Of a stretch of 64,000 bases of DNA, positions 35,206 to 42,633 are shown piece after piece (within the stretch, counting starts at the first letter, position 1; each line of letters starts with the position of its first letter). The notes below the pieces were generated by a model. The model did no database searches and was not told the origin of the DNA. It saw only the letters and a program-made list of their open reading frames with translations. The stretch spans positions 1 through 64,000 of the forward strand of contig SVPC01000004.1 of NCBI GenBank assembly GCA_015066095.1. Direction: 5' to 3'. The translations under genes were made by a program, and so were the position numbers. This stretch comes from Oscillospiraceae bacterium. Lineage in GTDB: Bacteria > Bacillota > Clostridia > Oscillospirales > Acutalibacteraceae.

Positions 35206-35233
35206 TTGATATTATATCATTTAATGGTATAAT
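35206..35233 (+). promoter_or_regulatory. Sigma-A promoter of yfbR
   Basis: TTGATA (35206-35211), 16 bases, TATAAT (35228-35233), in the divergent gap with the YfhO gene. Confidence 0.65.
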
Positions 35234-35255
35234 ATTCAATAAAGGATGTGAAAAA

Positions 35256-35828
35256 ATGAAAAATCATTTTTATGCGATGATGTCTCGTATGAAAAATATC
35301 TACCGTTGGGGTCTTATGCGCAATACCCGTGCCGAGAATTTAAGCGAACATTCGCTTGAAGTAGCATTTGTAGCCCACGCTTTGGCTATTATAAATAATA
35401 CCCGTTTGGGCGGTAATGTAAACCCCGATAAAGTTGCAGTTGCGGCAATGTATCACGACACTACCGAAATTATCACAGGCGATATGCCCACCCCCATAAA
35501 ATACTATAACTGCAATATCAAAAAAGTTTATAAAGATATTGAAAAAATAGCAGAAAACCGCCTTATGGAAAAACTGCCAGACGATTTTAAAGGTGAGTTT
35601 TCAAAAATCTATAACCCCGAAAACGATATTGCCCGTCTTGTAAAAGCGGCAGATAAAATCTCTGCCCTTATCAAATGCATAGAAGAAGCAAATATGGGCA
35701 ACCGTGAGTTTGCAAAAGCCGAAGAAAGCACAAGAAAAGCCATAAAAGAACTCGACTGTCCCGAAGCCGATATTTTTATGGAAGAATTTTTAGAAAGTTA
35801 TTCTTTATCACTTGACGAACTCAACTAA
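35256..35828 (+). CDS. YfbR-like 5'-deoxynucleotidase (HD domain)
   Basis: A 190-residue HD-domain phosphohydrolase very close in pattern to E. coli YfbR, which dephosphorylates deoxyribonucleoside 5'-monophosphates. RMKNIYRWGLMRNTRAENLSEHS at the N-terminus supplies the first His ligand, AAMYHDTTEIITGDMPTPIK gives the HD pair and the substrate loop, and RLVKAADKISALIKC provides the final Asp. AAAGGATG precedes the ATG. It stands alone between the yfhO operon and trpS. Confidence 0.9.
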   Translation: MKNHFYAMMSRMKNIYRWGLMRNTRAENLSEHSLEVAFVAHALAIINNTRLGGNVNPDKVAVAAMYHDTTEIITGDMPTPIKYYNCNIKKVYKDIEKIAENRLMEKLPDDFKGEFSKIYNPENDIARLVKAADKISALIKCIEEANMGNREFAKAEESTRKAIKELDCPEADIFMEEFLESYSLSLDELN

Positions 35829-35831
35829 TTC

Positions 35832-35860
35832 TTGTAAAGTCTTATAAATTATGATATAAT
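35832..35860 (+). promoter_or_regulatory. Sigma-A promoter of trpS-holB-ricT
   Basis: TTGTAA (35832-35837), 17 bases, TATAAT (35855-35860). Only 32 bases separate it from the start, so there is no room for a T-box leader. Confidence 0.65.
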
Positions 35861-35892
35861 TATATAGATAATCATTTAAAGGCGGAATAAAT

Positions 35893-36903
35893 ATGTCTGA
35901 AATATTAGAAACACCTCAAAAGAAAAAGGTTTTAAGTTGTATACAGCCAAGCGGTATGTTAACGCTGGGCAATTATTTGGGTGCGCTTAAAAACTGGATT
36001 GCTATGCAAGACGAGTTTGACTGCACTTTCGCCGTTGCCGACCTTCACGCTATTACAGTAAGGCAAGAACCGGCAAAATTACGCCAACAAATCTATTCTA
36101 CATACGCGCTTCTTTTGGCGCTTGGTATCGACCCCGAAAAACACACCTTGTTTATTCAGTCCCACGTGCCCGAACACGCCTGTCTTTCTTGGCTTCTTTC
36201 TTGCAATACACAGTTCGGCGAAATGTCGCGTATGACCCAGTTTAAGGATAAATCTGCAAAACACGCCAACAATGTAAATGTAGGTCTTTTCTCCTACCCC
36301 GTACTTATGGCGGCTGATATTTTGCTTTATAAGCCTGATTTTGTACCCGTTGGTGCAGACCAAAAGCAACATTTGGAAATCGCGCGTGATATCGCTATTC
36401 GTTTTAATAACCTTTATGGCGATGTTTTCAACGTACCCGAACCGTATATTCCCAAAACAGGCGCTCGTGTTATGTCACTGCAAGACCCCACTAAAAAGAT
36501 GTCTAAGTCTGACGACAATCTCAACTCGTGGGTTGCAATTCTTGACAGTAAGGATGATATCATCCGCAAGTTTAAACGCGCCGTTACCGATTCTTTGGGC
36601 ACAGTTCATTTCTGTGACGAACAACCTGGTATTTCAAACCTTATTACCATCTATTCTGCAGTAACAGGTAAAAGCGTTGCCGATATTGAGAAAGAGTTTG
36701 AAGGCAAAGGCTATGGCGACTTTAAGTTGGCAGTCGGCGAAACTGTTGCCGATACCTTGGCACCTGTAAAGACCGCTTATGACGAAATTATAAAAGATAA
36801 AAAGGCTTTAGAGGTACTTTATAAGCAAGGCGCCGAAAAAGCAGAATATGTTGCCCGTAAGACCTATTTCAAGGCTATGAAAAAGGTTGGTTTTGTATTA
36901 TGA
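35893..36903 (+). CDS. trpS: Tryptophan--tRNA ligase
   Basis: Class Ic synthetase of 336 residues charging tRNA-Trp. The HIGH counterpart is TLGN at 24-27 (IQPSGMLTLGNYLGAL), the GADQKQH substrate loop is at 154-160, and KMSKS is perfect at 202-206. Length fits the family. Its last four bases overlap the start of holB, so translation is coupled and the run trpS-holB-ricT is one transcript. The joining of trpS to a replication gene is unusual compared with the tmk-holB order of many Firmicutes. Confidence 0.96.
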   Translation: MSEILETPQKKKVLSCIQPSGMLTLGNYLGALKNWIAMQDEFDCTFAVADLHAITVRQEPAKLRQQIYSTYALLLALGIDPEKHTLFIQSHVPEHACLSWLLSCNTQFGEMSRMTQFKDKSAKHANNVNVGLFSYPVLMAADILLYKPDFVPVGADQKQHLEIARDIAIRFNNLYGDVFNVPEPYIPKTGARVMSLQDPTKKMSKSDDNLNSWVAILDSKDDIIRKFKRAVTDSLGTVHFCDEQPGISNLITIYSAVTGKSVADIEKEFEGKGYGDFKLAVGETVADTLAPVKTAYDEIIKDKKALEVLYKQGAEKAEYVARKTYFKAMKKVGFVL

Positions 36904-37832
36904 TTTCCATTGTAGGAAATAATAAACTAACACTGACTGTACAAAATTTCATAAAAGAAAAACGTATACCCCACGCTATTTTAATTGAGGGTGACTATGG
37001 CACCGGCAAACATACTTTGGCAAAGTTTATTTCCAAAGCCATTGTTTGCAGTGGTGCTGACTGCCCCTGCGATGGTTGTAATAACTGTCACTTGGCAGAT
37101 ATTAAATCTCACCCCGATATTACGGAGATAGCACCTCTCGACGGTAAAAAAAGTATTACGGTAGACCAAATACGTTCTTTGCGTGAAGAAACCGTAATAA
37201 AACCCCACCAGGCCGAAAAACGCGTATTTGTTATCGACGGCGCAGATACTATGAACCCACAGTCGCAAAATGCACTTTTGAAAGTTTTGGAAGAACCACC
37301 TAAAACGGTTATGTTCATCCTTATAGCCGAAAGTAAAACCGTACTTTTGGATACCATAATTTCGCGTTGTGTAACACTTTCGCTTACAACACCTGAATTT
37401 TCGGTGGCTTTAGACTATATTAAATCTAAAACCGATTTTTCCGAAGAACTTATAAAAGAAGCGTTAGAACTCCAAAAAAATAACATCGGCAGAGCGCTTA
37501 ATACACTAAACGGTGTTTCTTCTTCAAGCACCGAAGAATCGGCAGAAAAGTTTTTAGAGTCTGCAATAAATGGTGACCGTTTTAATATGCTTAAAATAAC
37601 CGCCGCCTACTCTAAAAACCGTATTTTAGCAGACAGTTTTATAAAAGACTTAAAATATCTTATCACTCGCAAGATTAGAAATTCCCCAAACTCTGCACTT
37701 GCAAAAACGCTTTACAGTGTATACGGTATATTGGCAGAATTTGAGGAATCACTCACAACTAATATAAATCTTAATCTTATGTTTTGTAACCTTACAAGTA
37801 AAACAACGGAACTTATTGGGAGGAACAAATGA
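36900..37832 (+). CDS. holB: DNA polymerase III subunit delta'
   Basis: A 310-residue clamp-loader subunit of the AAA+ family. The P-loop GDYGTGKHT is at 31-39, a zinc knuckle follows from Cys50, Cys57, Cys60 and Cys63 (CPCDGCNNCH), then DQIRSLREE and VFVIDGADTMNPQSQNALLKVLEEPP, the Walker B and sensor 1 area, and the ISRCVTLSL segment (SRC motif) acting in trans. It overlaps trpS upstream and ricT downstream by four bases each. Its neighbour ricT is the conserved partner of holB in Firmicutes. Confidence 0.92.
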   Translation: MISIVGNNKLTLTVQNFIKEKRIPHAILIEGDYGTGKHTLAKFISKAIVCSGADCPCDGCNNCHLADIKSHPDITEIAPLDGKKSITVDQIRSLREETVIKPHQAEKRVFVIDGADTMNPQSQNALLKVLEEPPKTVMFILIAESKTVLLDTIISRCVTLSLTTPEFSVALDYIKSKTDFSEELIKEALELQKNNIGRALNTLNGVSSSSTEESAEKFLESAINGDRFNMLKITAAYSKNRILADSFIKDLKYLITRKIRNSPNSALAKTLYSVYGILAEFEESLTTNINLNLMFCNLTSKTTELIGRNK

Positions 37833-38668
37833 CAGAAGTTATTTCAGTAAAATTTAAAGATACAGGCAAAGCCTACTTTTTCTCCCCTGCTGGCAAAACC
37901 GCCAAACAAGGTGAAAAGGTAATTGTCGAAACCCAAAACGGCAACGAAATAGGCATCGTATCGGAAGCCAACCATATGGTAGAAGACGAAAATCTTGTGC
38001 TTCCGCTTAAAAAAATGCTTCGTATCGCAACCGATAAAGACCTTAAAAAGGTTGAAGAAAACAAGAAAAAGGCTGAAGATGCTTTTAAAATATGCGAAGA
38101 ACTGGTAGAACAGCATAATCTTGATATGAAACTTGTCGAAGTTGAATATTCTTTCGATGGTAGCAAGATTATCTTCTTCTTCACATCTGACGGCAGGGTG
38201 GATTTCCGCGAACTTGTAAAAGACTTGGCATCTCGTTTCCATACAAGAATTGAACTTCGTCAGATTGGTGTTCGTGATGAAGCAAAAATGCTTGGCGGTA
38301 TCGGTATATGCGGTCAACCTTATTGTTGTAAGCGCTTTCTTAATGATTTCGAGCCTGTTTCCATCAAAATGGCAAAAGAACAAGGACTTTCGCTTAACCC
38401 CACCAAAATTTCGGGCAGTTGCGGAAGACTTATGTGTTGCCTTAAATATGAAGAAGATGCTTACAGTCATTTGGCTTCCATTACACCGCGTGTAGGTTCT
38501 ACCGTTAAAACACCTGATGGAATAGGCGTTGTTACCGATTGCAACCTTGTTACAGGCAATCTGTTTGTCAAACTAAATGACAGCGAGTCTATGCCATTTA
38601 AAATCCACCGTGATAAAGTGGAACGCATTTCGGCAAAAAGACCGCAAAAAAACGAAAACAACCAATAA
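37829..38668 (+). CDS. ricT: PSP1 domain protein RicT (YaaT)
   Basis: A 279-residue PSP1-domain protein. In B. subtilis RicT acts with RicA and RicF in a [4Fe-4S] complex that helps RNase Y mature operon mRNAs and affects sporulation and competence. The PSP1 signature is complete: FTSDGRVDFRELVKDLASRF, then IGICGQPYCCKRFL, SLNPTKISGSCGRLMCCLKYE with the paired cysteines expected to bind the cluster. The C-terminus ends in a charged tail. It overlaps holB by four bases. Confidence 0.92.
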   Translation: MTEVISVKFKDTGKAYFFSPAGKTAKQGEKVIVETQNGNEIGIVSEANHMVEDENLVLPLKKMLRIATDKDLKKVEENKKKAEDAFKICEELVEQHNLDMKLVEVEYSFDGSKIIFFFTSDGRVDFRELVKDLASRFHTRIELRQIGVRDEAKMLGGIGICGQPYCCKRFLNDFEPVSIKMAKEQGLSLNPTKISGSCGRLMCCLKYEEDAYSHLASITPRVGSTVKTPDGIGVVTDCNLVTGNLFVKLNDSESMPFKIHRDKVERISAKRPQKNENNQ

Positions 38669-38701
38669 TTTGACTTTTTTAAGACTTATATAAAATTACC
38701 C

Positions 38702-38730
38702 TTGATTTTTTTAAGGTTTAGAGTTAAAAT
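38702..38730 (+). promoter_or_regulatory. Sigma-A promoter of the ferredoxin gene
   Basis: TTGATT (38702-38707), 17 bases, TAAAAT (38725-38730); GGAGGTG and the ATG at 38764 follow. Confidence 0.65.
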
Positions 38731-38763
38731 GTATATTAGTAAATCTACGGAGGTGTTTCTAAG

Positions 38764-38934
38764 ATGGCTTATGTAATTTCTGAAGCTTGCATCAGCTGTG
38801 GTGCTTGTGCTGCTGGTTGCCCTTGCGATGCTATTGTTGAAGGCGCAACTCAATACGAAATTGATGCAGATAAGTGCTGTGACTGTGGCGCATGTGCTGC
38901 AGGCTGCCCTGTTGACGCTATCTCTGAAGGCTAA
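38764..38934 (+). CDS. 2[4Fe-4S] clostridial-type ferredoxin
   Basis: A 56-residue electron carrier. Two CxxCxxCxxxCP motifs are present: Cys9, 12, 15 and 19, and Cys38, 41, 44 and 48, each first triplet completed by the fourth Cys of the other motif. Two extra cysteines (Cys21 in GCPCDAI and Cys39) are additional to the standard eight. A strong GGAGGTG and its own promoter and terminator show it is monocistronic and probably highly expressed. It is the kind of ferredoxin that NfnAB and hydrogenases or pyruvate:ferredoxin oxidoreductase use. Confidence 0.95.
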   Translation: MAYVISEACISCGACAAGCPCDAIVEGATQYEIDADKCCDCGACAAGCPVDAISEG

Positions 38935-38965
38935 TCTCTACATATTGAGAAACCTTGTGAATCAA

Positions 38966-38999
38966 CGCCTTTACAGCTTTTACTGTAAAGGTGTTTTTT
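38966..38999 (+). terminator. Terminator of the ferredoxin gene
   Basis: CGCCTTTACAG pairs with CTGTAAAGGTG (one G-U), loop CTTTTA, then six T. Confidence 0.88.
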
Positions 39000-39059
39000 C
39001 GACTATTTTTACTTGACAAAATTTTTTAAAACAATATAATCATTGAAAGGAGTGATTCC

Positions 39060-39518
39060 GTGGAAAATACAAAAACTATTACAACAAATAAAAAGGCATA
39101 TCACGAGTATTTTGTGGTAGAAAGTTTTGAATGCGGAATCGCACTTTCAGGTACAGAGATTAAGTCAATCCGCGCAGGCGGTGTAAATCTTAAGGATGCA
39201 TGGTGCGATGTTGTAGAGGGCGAAATGATACTAAAACAAATGCACATAAGCCCCTATGACCACGGCAATAGGTTTAATAAACCACCTATGCGCGACAGAA
39301 AACTGCTAATGCACAAACGCGAGATTATGCGCCTTTTTGGAACCGTAAAGCAAGAAGGTATGGCGTTAGTACCATTGTCGCTTTATTTTAAAGGCTCACT
39401 TGTTAAGGTGCAGTTAGGTCTTTGCAAAGGTAAAAAATTGCACGACAAGCGCGAAACCGCCGCCAAACGCGACGCTAACCGCGCAATTGACCGCGCCTTA
39501 AAAGAACAAAACAGATAA
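39060..39518 (+). CDS. smpB: SsrA-binding protein SmpB
   Basis: A 152-residue protein that escorts tmRNA to stalled ribosomes. The beta-barrel begins NKKAYHEYFVVESFECGIALSGTEIKSIRAG with the family GTEIKS motif, followed by SPYDHGNRFN and RDRKLLMHKREI, and the basic C-terminal tail KGKKLHDKRETAAKRDANRAIDRAL inserts into the decoding site. The start is a GTG at 39060 behind GAAAGGAG. The tmRNA gene follows 31 bases later, the classical arrangement. Confidence 0.95.
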   Translation: MENTKTITTNKKAYHEYFVVESFECGIALSGTEIKSIRAGGVNLKDAWCDVVEGEMILKQMHISPYDHGNRFNKPPMRDRKLLMHKREIMRLFGTVKQEGMALVPLSLYFKGSLVKVQLGLCKGKKLHDKRETAAKRDANRAIDRALKEQNR

Positions 39519-39549
39519 TTCATAATTCCGAATTACGAATTAAATATAA

Positions 39550-39895
39550 GGGAGTGTAAAGGTTTCGACAGGGATTTAGAAGTATCGGAAGCGAGCAGCG
39601 GTGCGGTACCGCTTAAAAAATCGCATAAAAAATTAACTAACAACAATAAAGTTGCTTTAGCTGCCTAATTTGGCGGCTCGCTAAACCTTAGAGTACCACG
39701 GCTAAGGCAAGGCGTCGATTTAGTGGTGAACGTGAACGCGGGGCTGTTCCTCCCCTCGTCACGCAGTAGGAACTACCAAGCAAAGCAGTCGGTCGCTTGA
39801 CGGCTTTGTAAGGGAATGTAAATAGGCGACTGCGCTCGGAGATGCCGATATGGAAAAATTTTTGGACAGGAGTTCGATTCTCCTCACTTCCACCA
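39550..39895 (+). ncRNA. ssrA: Transfer-messenger RNA (tmRNA)
   Basis: A 346-nt one-piece tmRNA. The 5' end GGGAGTG pairs with CACTTCC at 39885-39891 to form the acceptor stem (one G-U), followed by A and an encoded CCA. TTCGATTC near 39873 forms the T-arm. The tag frame ends AAC AAC AAT AAA GTT GCT TTA GCT GCC TAA, giving a proteolysis tag ending TNNNKVALAA. The resume codon is uncertain: the usual GCA in this position is followed at once by TAA, whereas the frame leading to the tag reads TCG CAT AAA AAA. Confidence 0.95.
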
Positions 39896-40000
39896 GTCGA
39901 GGGGCTCGACACCCAATCCGTTATAAAGTCTTGTGCTAATCTTAAATTAGCGACTCGACCATATAGTTCGTGTTTGGGTATTGTTGCTCCACCAAAAGCA
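39896..40000 (+). other. Structured region of unknown nature behind ssrA
   Basis: Directly after the CCA come a perfect GTCGAG-GGG-CTCGAC hairpin (39896-39910), a GCTAAT-CTTAA-ATTAGC hairpin (39935-39951), and an outer pair ACCCAA (39911-39916) with TTGGGT (39974-39979). It ends GCTCCACCA. It contains no frame. It may be a cotranscribed trailer or the remnant of an element integrated in the tmRNA gene. Confidence 0.45.
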
Positions 40001-40002
40001 AT

Positions 40003-40035
40003 AAAAACCGCTTAAATAAGCGGTTTTTATTTTTT
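40003..40035. terminator. Terminator after ssrA
   Basis: AAAAACCGCTTA pairs perfectly with TAAGCGGTTTTT; T-rich tail. A-rich left arm allows use from the opposite strand as well. Confidence 0.85.
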
Positions 40036-40057
40036 GTGCACGAATTATGTATAAATT

Positions 40058-40537
40058 TTATTTTATCTTAACCTTTTTAAATTCAATTTGTGCTATATCG
40101 GGGGTGGTGGTGATTTTTATAGGCAAACCCGTTGCGCCAAGTTGTAATTTATACTCAAAATCTTTATTCACACCCTCGATATAAAAAACATCATCTTGCT
40201 CTAAAACAGTAACATCTTCTTGTGATAATACATCATAAATAAGACTTGCCACCGTATTTTCAAAAATGACTTTATCATTTATGTACTCAAGTTCTTTAAA
40301 ATGCGCCTTAACGCCATTTTTAGAAAATGAAAACTCCAACCCCTCAATATCGGCAGGCCAAGTGAAACGCACCGACATATCACCGTTTTGCTGAACATCA
40401 CACTGGCACTCATAACTTTCGTTATAATAAACTGCCTCGCACTGGAAAGTTATGCCCTTTGTCACAGGTTTAACAGTTGTTTCCCCTGCACAACCGCAAA
40501 GTAATAGTAACAATATAACCGAAATAAGCCTTTTCAA
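40058..40537 (-). CDS. Lipoprotein of unknown function
   Basis: 159 residues with a short basic start, a Leu-rich core and a lipobox ending LCGC (Cys16), so the product is lipid-anchored outside the membrane. The mature part is beta-rich (FQCEAVYYNESYECQCDVQQ, MSVRFTWPADIEGL, then ATGLPIKITTTP), resembling in pattern the LolA/outer-lipoprotein-like fold of small Firmicute lipoproteins. It follows nnr by 11 bases. No firm family can be named. Confidence 0.65.
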   Translation of the reverse strand: MKRLISVILLLLLCGCAGETTVKPVTKGITFQCEAVYYNESYECQCDVQQNGDMSVRFTWPADIEGLEFSFSKNGVKAHFKELEYINDKVIFENTVASLIYDVLSQEDVTVLEQDDVFYIEGVNKDFEYKLQLGATGLPIKITTTPDIAQIEFKKVKIK

Positions 40538-40548
40538 AAAATCACCTT

Positions 40549-41994
40549 TTACAAGGCTTCGATTATATCACTCGGCAAAAGTGCGCGTTCTCCTTTAATA
40601 TTTGCTACCTTATCGGCTGTGGCGCTGTGAATATAAACTGCCGATTTTACGGCATTTAAAATATCCATACCCTGCGCCAGATATGAAACAATAATCCCTG
40701 CTAATACATCACCGCTGCCACCTGTTGCCATACCGGCATTACCGCAGGTATTGAAAAACACCTGTCCGTCGGGAGTTGCAACAATCGTATTTGCACCTTT
40801 AAGTACTGTAAAACAACCGTATTCTTTTGAAAAATCAGTTGCAATTTTTACGCGGTTTTGCTCAATTTCGCCCACAGTCTTACCTGTAAGACGCGCCATT
40901 TCGGCAGGATGCGGAGTTATAATAATCGAAGCGTTAGTTTTCTTTAATACATTTATATTCGAAACCAACGCATTTATGCCATCCGCATCAATAACCAACG
41001 GAACTTTGATGTCTGTCACCAATCTCTTAACCAATTTTTTGGTGTGACGATTGTTACCTATTCCACACCCCACAAGCACGGCATCAGCCTTTTTAAGCGG
41101 TGTTTTTATGTCAATATTACCCTTAAAACTACCATTTTGGGTTTGTTTTGCGATATTGCATACCGCCTCAGGCACGGCACAGGTCAAAATATCATATATA
41201 CTTTTTGGTATTACACATTTAGCAATACCCACACCGCTTCTAAGACAAGCACGTGCTGACAAAATCGCTGCACCTGCCATACCGTAACTACCGCAGAACA
41301 TAACCGCCGTACCGTAACTACCCTTATGGGAGTTATGTCTTCTATCTTCAAATATCGGCGCTTCAATAGTCTTATATTCAAAATCACAAGGAGTAACACC
41401 TATATCACACACAACCACCTGTCCTACAAAATCACTCGCGGGTGGCAATAAAAAACAGGGTTTTAGTGCTATAAATGTCACCGTCAAATCGGCTTTAAAG
41501 CAATTACCCAAAACCTTTCCTGTATCACAGTCAATACCGCTTGGGATATCCACCGCAACCTTAAAGGCAGATACATTATTCATATCATTTATAAGATTTT
41601 GCAACTTTTCATCTGGTGCACGATTAAGACCAATGCCGAAAATGGCATCGACTATAATATCAAATTCACCCGTCAATTTATCGGTAACATTAACACCTGA
41701 AAGTGATGAAAAATAATGCTTAGCAGAATCGGTCGAAGGCTCACCCATCGCTAAAACAACCGTAACATCCGCTCCCTTGTCTTTCAGATTTTGGGCAATA
41801 ACAAAACCGTCACCGCCATTGTTACCGTTACCACACACAACACAGACGCGCTTATTCGCAATAGGAGTATTTTGCAGTATAATTTCACTCGCCTTATCCC
41901 CTGCAATTTTCATTAACTCCATAAAAGAAAATGCGCCGTTATGGACGGCATTTTCTTCGGATTTTCTTATTTGTTCCCGAGTCAAAACATCCAT
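40549..41994 (-). CDS. nnr: Bifunctional NAD(P)HX epimerase/dehydratase
   Basis: Repairs hydrated NAD(P)H. The N-terminal epimerase (NnrE, about 1-210) has VCVVCGNGNNGGDGFVIAQ and VDAIFGIGLNR; the C-terminal ADP-dependent dehydratase (NnrD, about 220-480) has SHKGSYGTAVMFCGSYGMAG, ITPHPAEMARL, and NACGNAGMATGGSGDVLAG-type residues that bind ADP (here TCGNAGMATGGSGDVLAGII). The start is the ATG at 41994, behind AAGGTG; a GTG three codons upstream is less well placed. 481 residues, normal for the fusion. Confidence 0.94.
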   Translation of the reverse strand: MDVLTREQIRKSEENAVHNGAFSFMELMKIAGDKASEIILQNTPIANKRVCVVCGNGNNGGDGFVIAQNLKDKGADVTVVLAMGEPSTDSAKHYFSSLSGVNVTDKLTGEFDIIVDAIFGIGLNRAPDEKLQNLINDMNNVSAFKVAVDIPSGIDCDTGKVLGNCFKADLTVTFIALKPCFLLPPASDFVGQVVVCDIGVTPCDFEYKTIEAPIFEDRRHNSHKGSYGTAVMFCGSYGMAGAAILSARACLRSGVGIAKCVIPKSIYDILTCAVPEAVCNIAKQTQNGSFKGNIDIKTPLKKADAVLVGCGIGNNRHTKKLVKRLVTDIKVPLVIDADGINALVSNINVLKKTNASIIITPHPAEMARLTGKTVGEIEQNRVKIATDFSKEYGCFTVLKGANTIVATPDGQVFFNTCGNAGMATGGSGDVLAGIIVSYLAQGMDILNAVKSAVYIHSATADKVANIKGERALLPSDIIEAL

Positions 41995-42006
41995 ACGGCA
42001 CACACC

Positions 42007-42510
42007 TTACTTAAACGCACTATTTGATATAAATTTAGGTAAAAATTTAACCATTGCCTTTTTCATTTTTTCATTAGGAGTAAAAACTAAATACTCCGCT
42101 TTCTTACCTTCTTTTTCGCATACCATAAAATAAGCATCCTGGGACTTCCCGGGACAAGCAAACACCAATTGCTTTTTATCAATACTCTCTAAAAACGCAG
42201 GGTTGTATTTTTCCAAACGGGTAACGTGCGATACTTCAAAACTCATAAGTCTTTTTCTCGTAGATTTATTGGTAATTCTATCAATATCCATAACACCGTT
42301 TGTAAGAATATACTCATACTCAATATTTAAAAGGCCAGTAAATTTAACAGTACCAAAAATTATACCCGCAACTGCAACAATAAATAATGTTCCTAAAAAC
42401 AAAAAAGCCAAACCGCAAAGTAACAACGCAATAACCCATGCCAAAATAAAAATTGTTATTGCTTTGCCATCTCTCTTAATCGGAACTAACTGTTCAAAAA
42501 ACACATCCAT
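42007..42510 (-). CDS. DUF6106-like membrane protein
   Basis: 167 residues: MDVFFEQLVPIKRDGK at the N-terminus, two adjacent membrane helices (about 19-38 and 41-60), and a soluble domain with YEYILTNGVMDIDRITNKSTRKRL and FACPGKSQDAYFMV. The layout fits DUF6106, a family seen in Clostridia next to nnr or acpS. The function is unknown. It is 12 bases before nnr and probably cotranscribed with it. Confidence 0.65.
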   Translation of the reverse strand: MDVFFEQLVPIKRDGKAITIFILAWVIALLLCGLAFLFLGTLFIVAVAGIIFGTVKFTGLLNIEYEYILTNGVMDIDRITNKSTRKRLMSFEVSHVTRLEKYNPAFLESIDKKQLVFACPGKSQDAYFMVCEKEGKKAEYLVFTPNEKMKKAMVKFLPKFISNSAFK

Positions 42511-42575
42511 AATTATACTCCTGTGCTCGAATTTATATACTTATTATACACAAAATTTCTATGTCTTGCAATAGT

Positions 42576-42604
42576 TAAATTTATAGTATATAATATATTT
42601 AATA
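42576..42604 (+). promoter_or_regulatory. Sigma-A promoter of the ABC exporter
   Basis: TTGCAA (42576-42581), 17 bases, TATAAT (42599-42604), in the divergent gap. Confidence 0.65.
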
Positions 42605-42633
42605 AAAATAAATGAAAACGAGATTTTTTAACA

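Noticed and set aside
35860..35893. T-box or trp leader upstream of trpS
   Set aside because: Only about 32 bases separate the -10 box from the start codon, too short for a T-box.
39688..39912. Minus-strand frame across the tmRNA gene
   Set aside because: It lies wholly in ssrA and its acceptor region; the frame is accidental.
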